Shown: positions 44,908 to 56,576 of the stretch, one piece after another
Numbering within the stretch: the stretch's first letter is position 1
Layout: every line of letters begins with the position of its first letter
From: Dactylorhiza incarnata
Taxonomy: Eukaryota; Streptophyta; Magnoliopsida; Asparagales; Orchidaceae
Reading direction: 5' to 3'
NCBI GenBank assembly: GCA_033032865.1
Contig: JAWHQI010000276.1
Span: 3,596,001-3,660,000 of the forward strand
Length of the DNA stretch: 64,000 bases
The notes under the pieces: generated by a model
Database searches by the model: none
Told to the model about the DNA's origin: nothing
The model's input: the letters and a program-made list of their open reading frames with translations, nothing else
Translations under genes and position numbers: made by a program

Positions 44908-46089
44908 ATGCCGCTTTTCGGAGAAGCTGAGGCTCGCCTGAGGGCTGTGAGAGCTGGCGGGCTACCCTCCACGACCAGGGTCCCCGCCTGGATGAATCGG
45001 CCATCTCCCGCTCAGTTGTCGAAGGCTAACAAGGCGAAAGCGGCTTGCCGAACCGGGGGTGACTCCGTGTTGCTGGACTCTTCCCCTGATAATTGCCCCC
45101 CCCCCCCCCCGAGAAGGTATGAGCTATTCCTCTAGCTGGGCCAATAAATTTGCCTGTGATTCATGCTCACTCGCAGGAGATTTTGCCGAACAAGGACGTT
45201 GGCGAGCTTGGAGGTGGGTCTCGCCGAAGTCCGTCAGCGGACACACATCTCGCTGACAAAAATGTTGAAGGTACGCCCTTAATTTCGCACACTGACCCCC
45301 TCTTCGCTGACTATCGACCTCCCCTTCCATGTTTTTCTCAGTCTCGCCTCGGAAGGCCCCGGCTCGCGGAGATTTGTCGCTTCTGTCTCTGTCCCTTCCC
45401 GACAAAACTGTGGACATGCCGAGGTTCGATCTCCTAGGGAGAGAGGGCACTGGCGGCTCTCGACCGCCAAAGATTCCCCCAATTAACAACATGGCCTATC
45501 CTTCTGGTTTGGGCGAATCCCTCTACCCCCATTATGGCAACGTCTTCCAGGACCGCCCTGAGAGTTCTAACCCCCTTCCGGGTAAGCACTTCGACGTCCC
45601 CCTGCCACGCGCGAACTTGAACGCGCAATCTAACCTTTTCATAATATTCTTGCAGAGGATTCCGAGCATCCGCCTACATATTCCGAGTTTGGCGACGACG
45701 AGGTTTCCCCCCTCCCAGACCAAGTGGAAGACCTCTTAGGGGACTCACGAGATCCTGAGATGATGAAGCGGCGAACCGCAGAGTTGCTTCGGAAACATGG
45801 TAGGATGTTGATGGACCTCAATCTTCAGGCGAGACGGGATAGGGAGATCGCTGAGGATTGGCAAGCTGTTATGATGGAGGAGTGAGTGAGACTCCGAGCA
45901 ACGGTGCCTCGCGCCCAAGACGAGATGGCCACATCGCCGGAGGTGCATATCGCGAGGATGAGGGATTACGCCTACCTCATAGACCGGGAGGGCCGTGCGG
46001 CCCAGGATTACTATAATTCCAGGGTACCATCGCGGTCCGGGTCGCGAGGTGGCGGTAGATGGAAATGGATTCCCCACGATTCTCGCTAA
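44908..46089 (+). pseudogene. Tat2 antisense gene a (four exons), function unknown
   Basis: Exons 44908-45116, 45177-45270, 45342-45581 and 45656-46089. All three introns (45117-45176, 45271-45341, 45582-45655) have GT..AG ends, such as AAG before GTATGA and CTCGCAG before the second exon. Exon 1 starts MPLFGEAEARL and contains a 15-base C run at 45096-45110. Exon 4 is 434 bp, the same length as in Tat1, and ends SGSRGGGRWKWIPHDSR. A TGA at 45883-45885 interrupts exon 4; Tat1 is open there and broken elsewhere. The product is unknown. Confidence 0.75.
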
Positions 46090-46462
46090 CTTCTATATTT
46101 CTGCGAACTCTTATTGCTTGTTAATGCTTGTCGCTGCGTTGGACAATCTCGTAATTACTTGCAATTTATATTTGCGAGTTCTTGCATAGTAGTAATTATT
46201 GATAGCCATCTATTAGTTCTCGCTCGCGATTTACATATACGCGTCCTTTCTTTGTTATGCTATTCTCACAACGAGCCGACCTGCTTTCGCTAAAAATTTT
46301 CTCGTGATAGCTTACTTTCGCTAATCCGTTTGATTATGTTGCCCTTGCAAAGAATTTGCTTATGTTAACCTCGCAGGAAGTTTTCGCCTACGATCCTGAG
46401 GTGATATTTTGGCTAACCGCACTCAGCGGCGCTTGGGCTTCTTCCCGCTCTTTTACTTTTGC

Positions 46463-46470
46463 TATAAATA
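46463..46470 (+). promoter_or_regulatory. TATA box of Tat2 antisense gene b
   Basis: TATAAATA in the phrase TTTTGCTATAAATAGG.CG, which is also found in Tat1 at 31459-31477. Confidence 0.75.
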
Positions 46471-46587
46471 GGCCGCCATAAATGTGCTAACTACCGCATT
46501 AACCATCAGCCTCCTTCTTCCACTTCTCCGGAGCTCTCGTCTTTTCCCCTCTTCCTCGCGCTATTCTCTTCCTCGCAGGTCCTCAAG

Positions 46588-48035
46588 ATGGTCGGCGACC
46601 AGAGCGAGGCTGAGGGCAGGCTGAAGTGTGCATGGGCCTTCACCGACCACTCCTTCTTCCTGGCGAACCTAACGGAGGAGGAATATCTCACCGACGTCGC
46701 CGACTTTGTCCCGCTGGAGTTTACCGCTCGCCAACCTACCAAGGATGATGCGATAAATGTCCCCCTGCCTGACGACCTCGCGATCCCCATAGCCCATTTC
46801 GCGGTGGGTCTGAGGCTACCTCTGTGGCCAGAAGTTCGCCAGGTAACTTATTAATCTCGCCTTCCTTTCCTCAGGCGAGAATGGATTCTTCCTCGCTTAA
46901 CTGACGGTCTCGCCATTTTGCTCGCCAGGTGTTGAGACACTATGGTGTGATACCAGGTCAACTGACCCCCAACGCGATGGCGGTCATCGTCGCGTTCGCC
47001 TGCTATATGCGCGAGGAGCGCATCGGGTTCAGCCTTTCTGTTTTCCGGAAGTTGTTATCTTTCCGTGCGTATAAAGATGGGACCGCCTACTTTGTGGGCT
47101 CGAGTCCCAAGGTCGACAAGACCGTCAACAAAGCTCACTACTGGGCTCAGAAGTTCCTCTTCGTCAAGGGGAACTTTGGCAACATCCCCTTCTCTCCTGT
47201 TCAGTACAGTGAGACTACTTACCGTCCTCCTACTCTCGGCGGCCACGACGCCGCCTTATACCAGTTCTTCTGCAAGAAGAACTTCGAGGTTGTGTATCTT
47301 AGCTGCAACCTCGACTCGCTACCCCCGGTGCTCGCTGAGGAAGGTAATGGTCTCTCCCGCTAACTTCCATGGTTTCAACGTTTTCCGCGCTAGATGTCTA
47401 ACCCTCACTATTTTAGGTGAGCGAGATCTACCACTCAACCTCCCCTACGCAAGCAAACATAAGTCTTCCTCCACCCCACGCTCTCGCGACCATGGGAGCG
47501 GAGGCCTGCCGTGATACCACCACCCCGGCTGAGCTCTCTTCTCGCAAGAGATCGGAGGCCTCCAGCAGCCGGGTCCCAGCCTCAAAGTCCTTGCCCAAGA
47601 AGAGAGGCAAGAAGAGCCAAGGCTCGCTCGCCCCCTCTAAGGGAAAGGGGCACTCCGAAGCCGCCCCTGGCGAGATCGACCTAACCATCCTCTCCGAGGA
47701 GAGGGGGGTCGATGAGGAGAGCGAGGAGGCCGCGAAGACCTCTGACCCGCCCATTCCAGTTAACCACTGGAACTTTGGGCTCGGCCAGAGACGCAGGGAC
47801 GAGACCGGCAAGCTCCTGGTGTATTGGAAGCCGGAGGTTAACAAGGCTGAAGTCTCCACCATCCTTCCTTCCTGGGTGGAGAAGCCGATTGTCAGCGGCC
47901 ATGCCTATGACTTCTCCTTCGCCCTCTACGCGCGCGAGGATGCCGGGTCCTACAAGGACGAGACCTCAAAGACCCTCGCCTATGAGAGCGCGAGGTCCCA
48001 GCTACGCTCCGGTGAGCTCGCCCATATGATAGGAA
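46588..48035 (+). pseudogene. Tat2 antisense gene b, split by elements A and B
   Basis: Exons 46588-46842, 46929-47343 and 47417-48035 (then 56508-56576). Introns of 86 and 73 bp with GT..AG ends. Exon 2 is open through MAVIVAFACYMREERIGFS and DGTAYFVGSSPKVDKT, so it lacks the frameshift of Tat1. Exon 3 starts by homology at GCGAGATC and encodes a basic segment (KSLPKKRGKKSQGS), an acidic segment and NHWNFGLGQRRRDETGKL. Element A sits after the codons for ELAHMIG; the gene then resumes for 69 bp before element B. Same plant transposon-associated family as in Tat1. Confidence 0.8.
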
Positions 48036-49348
48036 TGTTGGATCTTATGGCGCCCTCAGAGGGGGGTGAATAAGGGAATAAAAATTCTTTCTTATAATTT
48101 TATGAAAATTACTAAATTGTTTTATAATATGAGAAAGGCAAAATAACAATTTAGCTACTTTGTGAGAATATCATAATTTTCATATTTAGAAATAAGTACT
48201 AAATTGTTTTATGATTAAGAGATTGAAATAAACAATTTAGTTAAAGTAATTTGAATTGAAAACTTTGTAACCAATATATTAAAGATAACGCCAAAGGAGA
48301 GAAAAGTAAACACAAATAAAGACATGATTGTATTTATATAAAAAGGTGTTTACAAAATTTGATTTCAATATCGCTAGAAATCGGAGGCGTACAAAAGTAA
48401 ATTTCTTTTCCTTTTCTATACCGACTTGTATCCCCACAAACCGGTTGGCTTTAGCCAATCCTTCCCCGGATATGGCCTCAAGCCGCTCTAGTCAATCCTT
48501 CCCCGGATATGGCCTCAAGCCGCTCTAGCCAATCCTTCCCCGGATATGGCCTTGAGCAACCCCTAGATCTAATCACCTAGAACTAGTCGCCAACACAAGG
48601 CGAATTTCCCCCTAAGTCCTACCCAGACCTAGTCGCCAACACAAGGCGAATTCTCAAAATGGTTACAAAAAGTATGGAATGGAAATAATGAAAAACAATA
48701 ATAAAACTCCCTATATGAGATCTCTGGAGTCGAGGATGAAGGATCGTTGTAGCATAAGCGAGGTAGAAGCGATCGTCCTTCGGATGTAGCGTGACGTAGT
48801 CCTCCTCCAGAATTCTCCTTAAGCTTTTTGTGGGAGATCCATCTTCAGCAGCATAACAACACTGGAATTGTGGCACAAGCAACCTCTCTGGGATGGATAG
48901 CCAAAACGAGAAGCAAAGCTCCAATTTATTGAACTTGGAGCTAGCGTCTGCGGTAGTGGCTAGTGCCTGCGGTAGCGTTCGTGTGGAGCGGTTGCGAAAC
49001 CGTCGGCGGTGTGGCGCTGTGCACGAACTTGAGATAGCGCCTGGCAGTAGCGGGAGATAGCGCTGGCGGTAGCGGTAGCGGTAGCAGTTGCGAAACCATC
49101 GCTATGCACAAACTGGAGATAGCGCCTGGCGGTATCGATAGCGCTGGCGGTAGCAGGAGATAAAGCTTGCGGTAGCGGGAGCGCTGGTGGTAGCGCTGCT
49201 CCTTTCAAAAGATTATTCCAAGCTGCTTTATATCTATGGAGTATTGCACCTATAGTTCCTGCACACTATAAACACACTACAAGCAATATCAAATACAATA
49301 TGGGATTTGTTATTCTCAAACAAAGGGATGTGACACACATGTCCAACA
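48036..49348 (-). repeat. A 3' LTR
   Basis: 1313 bp, plus-strand ends TGTTGGATC and CATGTCCAACA. It holds two direct repeats of CCAATCCTTCCCCGGATATG (48457-48550) and a GGTAGC/GCTAGCGCC-rich array (48940-49200). The TATA box present in the other LTR is changed here (CAATAAATTGG). Confidence 0.93.
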
Positions 49349-49366
49349 ATCTCCCCCTTTTGATAA
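49349..49366 (-). other. A polypurine tract
   Basis: The minus strand reads TTATCAAAAGGGGGAGAT, directly before the 3' LTR. Further tracts of the same kind follow inside the element at 49485-49494 and 49591-49623. Multiple polypurine tracts are a known Sirevirus mark. Confidence 0.85.
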
Positions 49367-50243
49367 TAACAAATCTTTTAAGCAAGAAATCAACAATAGT
49401 GTTTATAGATATGATAAGCAAGATAAAAGTGCAACTATAGTAAATGATATGCATGATAATGTGCATACTTCCCCTATCTTAATGCTCCCCCTACATAAAT
49501 GCAATTTATGTGTTACTCCTCCTAAATGATAGATTTCATGAATTAGTCTCCCCTTATTTATCCATATTTCTCCTATATAGATTTCTTCAATTAATCTCCC
49601 CCATTTGGTATTATCAAAAGAAGGTGGGGTGAGGGTAGTAAGGAGGCATTTATATATCATGATCGAGCTTTTCGAAATATAAATAATAATAAAGAGTTTA
49701 AGCATAGCATATATAAGAGATTTCAAATATAAAGATAAGAGTTGTAAGCAAGCGGAAGATTATAATAAACATCTTTTTGTAAGCATGAAAAGCATTAGTA
49801 GAAATATGAGTTTTAGTTCAAAATTGAAAGATGTTTTAACCTTTTAGAAATCTCAAAGTTTTTCATAAAGATACCAAGCATGAAATGAATATACCAAAGA
49901 GAGATTATACTACAATGTTACTTAATTTTAAGTTCAAGAGATACCAAAACATTGTAGAGGTCATGCTAGGTTATCAAGTGCATTTTTTATTTAAAGAGTA
50001 GTATAGATAAAGCATTAGAATCCAATACTCATGAGAAGAAGTGTTATGAAAGGTAATGATGTGCACATAAGTGTATTTTGGGCAATGTTAACAATTGATT
50101 TAAATCACCAAAATACAAGACATATGTAAAGTAAAATGCACAATAAAACACAAGTAAATTACTTTCACACACTTTTAATGCACATAATTTTTAACAAAGT
50201 GGTGTAATAACCAAGGTTTGCACAAGTAACTTTACTATTCTTT

Positions 50244-50313
50244 CCAAGGTGCTCAACCTCACAATGCTTATGAAGACTTATCAGGAGGTTCAAGTAGTGC
50301 TTGGTGGAGTTAT
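50244..50313 (-). repeat. Module M3 in A
   Basis: The plus strand reads CCAAGGTGCTCAACCTCACA, then ATGCTTATGAAGACTTATCA and GTGCTTGGTGGAG. It is the reverse complement of the C copies at 23735 and 23900, hence the same direction within the element. Confidence 0.85.
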
Positions 50314-51142
50314 ATTTGTCTACATATATATAATTTTTTGTTCATATTTGTGAGACAACATTCTCTGAATACACTTGTTTTGCAAACCCAAAATTTTTAA
50401 CTTAACCACTTTTCTAAATTTCATAAGTGCAATTCAAATGTAGTGTAGGCAATAAACTTATGCAAGTTTTAATTCATTGTATAAATACAATACACAAGCA
50501 AGCATTTTTAGATTTAGACACACATGTTGATTACCAAAATAAGTGGGTGAAATGTATCATTATCAATCATAAAACATTTACTCATACTTAGAGGCATGTT
50601 AAGCTTGGTTCTACACATTTTTCAATATAATTGATGCACTTTAAATAGATATATCAAAACATGATAAGCAAAACAATGTTCATAGTAATTTGAAAGAATA
50701 TGTTTTAACATTGTAAATAATTCTAAATAATAGAATTCATACATGCTTGATATTAGCAATAAAGATCATACAGTTTTTTTTGTTTTGAAATTTTTAATAA
50801 AAACAGAAAAAATCACACAAACATATTTTTGTATTTTTGAATTTTGAACTTTTGTAGTTGATTTTTCAAAATATGGATAAAAACACAAATAACAAAAACA
50901 TATTTTTGTATTTTTAGATTTTAAACTTTTATAGTTGATTTTTCATAGAATGAATAAAACACAAATAACAAAAACATATTTTTGTATTTTAGAATTTTGA
51001 ATTTTTGTAGTTGATTTTTCATAATGTGAATAAAATAAAAATACCAAATGTAAGAAATACAAAAACAAAGTAGTACATATAGACTAAAATATTTTTAATG
51101 ATTTTTAGAAATTTTAAGACCCAAAAAAATCAGACACTCACG

Positions 51143-51158
51143 CTAGCGCCGGCGCTAG
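51143..51158. repeat. Internal palindrome in A
   Basis: The perfect 16-bp palindrome CTAGCGCCGGCGCTAG, matching the GCTAGCGCC sites of the A LTR. Confidence 0.9.
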
Positions 51159-51474
51159 TGATAGCGCGACAAACAGTACACGATTTTTTAGGAATTTTAA
51201 ATTTTTTATTTTTGATATTGATTAAGTGTCCTTAGAGTAGTTCCATGCTATAATTTCAGAATTTTTGGAGATCTCTAGGTGGATCAAATTTGCATGAAAC
51301 TTTGGCTTTTTCAAATTCATGTGTTTTACAAAAACATTTAAGCTCAAAAAGATAAATTATGTAAACACAAGAGGACATTTTTTATTAAACAAACCAAAAT
51401 ATGCATGATTAAAGTGATAAGTAAATAAAATGATCATGCAAAGAGTAATATAAGTATGTCCTAAGATTAAAGAC

Positions 51475-51720
51475 TACCCCGACTAAATGTCTACACCCTA
51501 GCCCCGTACTAAATGACGGATGGGCATGAGGAGCTGCACACATGCCGTAGGGTGGGGTGTTAGTCCCATATGCACACACTAGAGAACACTCAACCTAGTA
51601 CTCTTTCCCCCCAGTGCCTCGCAAGGCCCCACTGGAACCCTCCCCGGTTAAGGACAAGACATGACTTAGAGGTTAGGTCTCTAATGCATACAACCCTACG
51701 CCCCCGCTATTGTGAGATAT
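51475..51720 (-). repeat. Module M2 in A
   Basis: The plus strand contains CCCCGTACTAAATGACGGAT, GGGCATGAGGAGCTGC, CTCGCAAGGCCCCACTGGAA and CCCTCCCCGGTTAAGGAC. It is collinear with the block in C (reverse complement) and B. Confidence 0.88.
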
Positions 51721-53615
51721 GAAGTCATAGGTGAAATAATCTTTTGGACAACCTATGCTTTTAAATCTATGGGTTGATTTACAAACTATGGGTTTTGTTT
51801 AATGTGATGAGTTATATAAATCCGCATAGTTTTTCTACTTTTTATGAGATGACGAAATGAGATAACTAGCACAATTACTAATATTCAATAAGTGACAATG
51901 CTAGTATGATGAGTTTTGGGTTTAATGTCATGTCATAAGATTTATATTGAAATTGCATGTATTCCAAAATAGAATTTCAAATTATAGATCTAGAATAGAG
52001 TGATGATTAAGTTTGATGTATATCTTCATTGCAAAGTTGATTCTAGGGTCTACAAATATGAGAGATACATGCAATCAATATTGAAGCATATCAATACATC
52101 AAATAATGTAAAGAAAACATTATTTAAATTTTTATCATAAGATTCATAATTCTTATTAATGATTTGTGATATTTCTTGATAGAACATGAATTATGATTTA
52201 TGATTATAGAGAATTTTGCATAGAATATATGTTAGATCATCATGATGTATGTAAATTCTAATTCTTCTAGACTTATGATATAGTGATATAGTGATTTTCT
52301 TTTGAAAGAACATGATTGATTTGTAAGTCTAGAAAAAAGATGATCATCCAATCATATAAAAGACAAAGATCATATATATAAAGTTTTTGAATTTTATAAG
52401 ATTGCTTTCAATAATTAAATTTATTGATCTTTGGTTTTGCATGATAATATATGATTCATGAAACAATATTCACAAATATTCTAATGATTAATCCATAAAC
52501 TGTGGTTGTTGGAATTTTAGTATTCTATATAATTTCAAATCACATAGTTATCATGATATTTTAATAACATTGTAAATATTATACCTAGTATAAATATATA
52601 ATCATAGACTAAGAAGTGATGCTAGAATGATGAGTTTGAATGCAATGTTATTACATAGGATTAATGGAGATAATGTTGCATGTAATATGAGAAGTTTTCA
52701 AATTAATTTTCTTTAGACCTAGAATGAAAATGATTAATCTTTTGATTTGATCTTAATGATACAAGATGATTATAGGGTCTAAATGACACACATCACACAC
52801 ATAGTATTTAAATTAATATATGAAATAAATATACTAAGGATAGCATGTGATGAAACATCCATAAACACAGAAATTTCCAAATCAAGCAAACTAAGATAGC
52901 TTTTAAAATGGAGTTGAAATTGGGCAAGTTGACAGCACCAAAAGAACTCAAATGAGCAAGACTAGTTTGTCGTTGGATGGAGATTTTTGTGCTCTTTCCG
53001 AAAATATATTAAACGCGAAAATTAGGCGAGCGGATCAAAAAATATGGATGTTTGAAGTTTTGATCGTAAACTCGCATTTTTGAAAGATTAAACATGCGTT
53101 TATATGAATTTTTGTTTTCAACTTTTTTAGATACTATTTTTCATTATAAGGGCTATCATATGCAGCAAACAAAAATATAAAAGAATAAAAAATGTTGCGC
53201 ATTTTAATTTTTAGTTTAAGCCCTTTAATAAACCCTTTAAATCCAATCTTTAAAATAGTTTCAATAGTCTTGATAATAATTTCAAAATTCAATTTCTAAT
53301 GATAATTCAAGACAATTAAGGGTAAAGGATTTAAAAGGATAAAGAACAATAAAAAATGAGAGATAAATCACTTTGAAAAAATATAGACTTAATGTTCAAT
53401 TTTAATTCAAATTTGATTTGATAGACATTCGGCTTAATATATGAAAGTCATATTACATGATATATAAAGTGATCATAGCATGTTTGTTTTAAAAAAAAGA
53501 AATAAACAAAAGAAAAAGAGACAATAAGCATATCATGAAGTAGAGTATTGATATTTCATTTTTAATTATTTCTACTTCATGCAAATGATTGGATACTAAT
53601 TAATAAGAGATTTAG

Positions 53616-55161
53616 GTATCCAAAGGGGACCATGTGGGATGGTTCCTTTGGGTACCTAAATACATCGTGATGGCTTTTGGGAAGATAGTGATGAATGGGC
53701 CTTTACAATTAAAGTTGATGTATCATTTTTCTTTAAGGGTCTCCATTCATACCTTGGTTGTTAAACTTTTAAATTCATATTATGATTATGTAACATCTTT
53801 ATATGATTATATTTGTTTGAAAAATAATTCAAATTATTTTTCAAAATAGATTGATGTTGATAATCATAATGATTTTCATTATATGGATTCTTTGAAATCT
53901 TATAAGAGTGATTGTCTTTCATTAGAAGTGATTGTTGAAAGAGTGGGTTACAATATGTTTTAAAAGATTGATTATAATTTTGATGATTTCCATTTCCACT
54001 CTTTCTTATAGACATACTCTTAGGATAATATTTTGAATTTTCATTTTCATGAAAAGGAGTTTTTAAATATGAGTCATGATTGAAAATATATTGAGACCTA
54101 TAATAGTGACTCTTAAGAATTTTGTGAGGATCATAATTCTTTTTGAAACTAAACTCCTTTTGATTTAATGTGTGAAAATGGTCCATTTTAGAAATGATTT
54201 TGTAAGTTAATTTATCCTTGTTATTCAAAATCTTATGATGAAATTCATTACATGACATTTGAAATTTTTCAACAAAAGATTTTAATTGTATTAACTTATA
54301 AGATAAAACATCATTTTCAATTAACAATTTTTCATTATGCCTTTTAGAAATTAAGAGCCCTTTTTCAATTTCCTTGAATTTTTCTTTAAATAAATTGCAA
54401 TCAAAACAAGGAGTAGGAATTGTAACTAAAGAGCATGAAACAGAATTTAACACATCAATATTTGTTTCTACTTTATCGTTTGCTTTTAAAGATTTATTTT
54501 CTAAACGTAATTTGGAATTAGCAATTTTTAACTTTAAAATTTTACGTTTAGCAAATTTAAGCATACGAGATTTAGAAATGGAATTTGTTACAAAAAGAGA
54601 AGTTTTTGATTTTCTTACATTGCTATGGGATGAGGCAAGATTTGGACCAACGATTCCTTTGACATCTTCTTTGCACTCCTCCTCCATAGTTGAATTTTCG
54701 TCTTCTCTTTTGCTTGATGTGTTGCCAACAAATGAGTCCAATATTGTGACGTTGTATTCTTCTTCCTCCAAGCACAAATCCTCATCGATTTCTTCTCTTG
54801 GATCCATAAGGAAGTCCTCTTGTTCATCATCTATAGAAGGAAAACTATAAGTATTCTCAAGAAATTTCCAAACATCATAAGCAGTAGGAAGTGTATAAAT
54901 AAGTTTGAAAATATTTTGATCTAATGCACAATATAGACTATTCATAGATTTGGCATTTAAAAACATTTCATTTTTATTTAAAATACTTGGGGGCATTTTA
55001 ATTGTAATATTCCAAACTTCCATATCCAAAGATTTAAGAATTTTTTCCATAAGAGTTTTCCACCCATTATAATTTTTACCTTCAAATAAAGGTGGTGCTA
55101 AAGATTTTTCATTTATAAGAAAATTTCCCTTACAAGTAGAAGCGAGATCATGAGACGCCAT
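53616..55161 (-). pseudogene. gag: A gag
   Basis: One open frame of 466 codons (55161-53761) starts MASHDLASTCKGNF and continues PPLFEGKNYNGWK (about residues 22-36) and LDQNIFKLIYTLPTAYDVWKF, the UBN2-type Gag core. An acidic middle part and a long coiled coil (FKEKFKEIEKGLLISKRHNE, about residues 255-330) follow, then an Asn/His/Tyr-rich tail. A frameshift near 53761 hides the true end; in the neighbouring frame YEWRPLKKNDT and VPKGTIPHGPLWIPKS are readable to 53616. No CCHC zinc knuckle is visible. It is the best preserved Gag of this family here. Confidence 0.88.
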
Positions 55162-55194
55162 TATTCCTGGTTTTTAAACCGTTTGGAATAACCT

Positions 55195-55208
55195 GCTCTT
55201 TGATACCA
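55195..55208 (-). other. A primer-binding site
   Basis: The minus strand reads TGGTATCAAAGAGC, two bases from the LTR end, an initiator tRNA-Met type site. Confidence 0.9.
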
Positions 55209-55210
55209 CT

Positions 55211-56502
55211 TGTTGGATCTTATGGCGCCCTTAGAGGGGGGGGGGGGTGAATAAGGGAATAAAAATTCTTTCTTATAATTACTAAATTGTTGTATAATAT
55301 GAGAAAGGCAAAATAACAATTTAGCTAATTTGTAAGAATATCATAATTTTCATCTTTAGAAATAAGTACTAAATTGTTTTATGATTAAGAGATTGAAATA
55401 AACAATTTAGTTAAAGTAATTTGAATTGAAAACTTTGTAACCAATATATTAAAGATAACGCCAAAAGAGAGAAATCAAGTAAACACAAATAAAGACATGA
55501 TTGTATTTATATAAAAAGGTGTTTACAAAATTTGATTTCAATATCGCTAGAAATCGGAGGCGTACAAAAGTAAATTTCTTTTCCTTTTCTATACCGACTT
55601 GTATCCCTACAAACCGGTTGGCTTTAGCCAATCCTTCCCCGGATGTGGCCTCAAGTCGCTCTAGCCAATCCTTCCCCGGATATGGCCTCGAGCACCCCCT
55701 ATATCTAATCACCTAGAACTAGTCGCCAACACAAGACAAATTTCCCCCTAAGTCCTACCCAGACCTAGTCGCCAACACAAGGCGAATTCTCTAAACGGTT
55801 ACAAAAAGTATGGAATGGAAATAATGAAAAACAATAATAAAACTCCCTATATGAGATCTCTGGAGTCGAGGATGAAGGATCGATGTAGCATAAGCAAGGT
55901 AGAAGCGATCGTCCTTCGGATGCAGCGTGACGTAGTCCTTCTCCAGAATTCTCCTTAAGCTTTTTGTGGGAGATCCATCTTCGGCAGCATAACAGCACTG
56001 GAATTGTGGCACAAGCAACCTCTCTGGGATGGATAGCCAAAACGAGAAGTAAAGCTCCAATTTATAGAACTTGGAGCTAGCGCCTGCGGTAGTGGCTAGC
56101 GCCTGCGGTAGCGTTCGTGTGGAGCGGTTGCAAAACCATCGGCGGCGTGGCGCTGTGCACAAACTTGAGATAGCGCCTGGCGGTAGCGATAGCGCTGGAG
56201 GTAGCGAGAGATAGCGTTGGCGGTAGCCGTAGCGGTAGCAGTTGTGAAATCGTCACTGTGCACGAACTGGAGATAGCGCCTGGCGGTATCGATAGCGCTG
56301 GCGGTAGAAGGAGATAGCGCTGGCGGTAGCAGTAGCGCTGGCGGTAGCGCTGCTCCTTTCAAAAGATTGTTCCAAGCTGCTTTATACCTGTGGAGTATTG
56401 CACCTATAGTTCCTGCACACTATAAACACACTACAACTAATATCAAATACAATATGGGATTTGTTATTCTCAAACAAAGGGATGTGATACACATGTCCAA
56501 CA
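55211..56502 (-). repeat. A 5' LTR
   Basis: 1292 bp, very similar to the 3' LTR. Differences include a longer G run (55239-55250), one fewer CCAATCCTTCCCCGGATATG repeat and changes in the GGTAGC array (56080-56355). TATA box TATAAATT on the minus strand at 56059-56066, with the palindromic array just upstream in U3. Confidence 0.93.
56080..56355. repeat. GCTAGCGCC/GGTAGC array in A U3
   Basis: Dense repeats of GGAGCTAGCGCC, TGGCGGTAGCG and GATAGCGCTGGCGGTAGC in units of 6-24 bp. The matching region of the other LTR is 48940-49200. The two arrays differ by small insertions and deletions, so the array mutates faster than the rest of the LTR. Confidence 0.88.
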
Positions 56503-56507
56503 AGGAA

Positions 56508-56576
56508 GGCAGTGCCTGCAACTATAGCAACAAATGTGGAGCTCGCGAGGGCTTATCAGGTGCTCCTTGCTGAGAA
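56508..56576 (-). mobile_element. Tat2 remnant between elements A and B
   Basis: 69 bp matching Tat1 gene b at about 33059-33131 (GTGGAGCTCGCGAGGGC.TATCAGG). It shows that A and B entered the same exon. Confidence 0.85.

Larger units (their letters stand above)
43466..48035 (-). mobile_element. Tat2: second Tat element, 3' part, interrupted
   Basis: The same family as Tat1: 3' LTR (43466-44713) and the antisense genes a and b on the plus strand. It is interrupted by element A at 48036, continues for 69 bp at 56508-56576, and is again interrupted by element B. Tandem array, pol, gag and the 5' LTR would follow right of the window. The half target site is GTTGT (43461-43465). Confidence 0.9.
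49367..53615 (-). other. A non-coding internal region with modules
   Basis: 4.2 kb of AT-rich sequence with no gene. Module M3 at 50244-50313, a CTAGCGCCGGCGCTAG palindrome at 51143-51158 and module M2 at 51475-51720. The phrase ACAAAAACATATTTTTGTAT recurs around 50820, 50900 and 50970, a short local repeat of about 75 bp. Module M1 was not found. Confidence 0.85.
48036..56502 (-). mobile_element. A: complete gag-only copia (Sirevirus-like) element
   Basis: 8467 bp with LTRs 48036-49348 and 55211-56502 and a perfect 5-bp target duplication AGGAA (48031-48035 and 56503-56507). On the minus strand: primer-binding site, gag (55161-53761, plus tail to about 53616), then 4.3 kb without coding capacity up to the polypurine tract. 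No protease, integrase, RT or RNase H is present, although both ends are intact. It therefore fits the type of non-autonomous plant elements described as TR-GAG (terminal-repeat retrotransposons with Gag domain). Confidence 0.93.
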
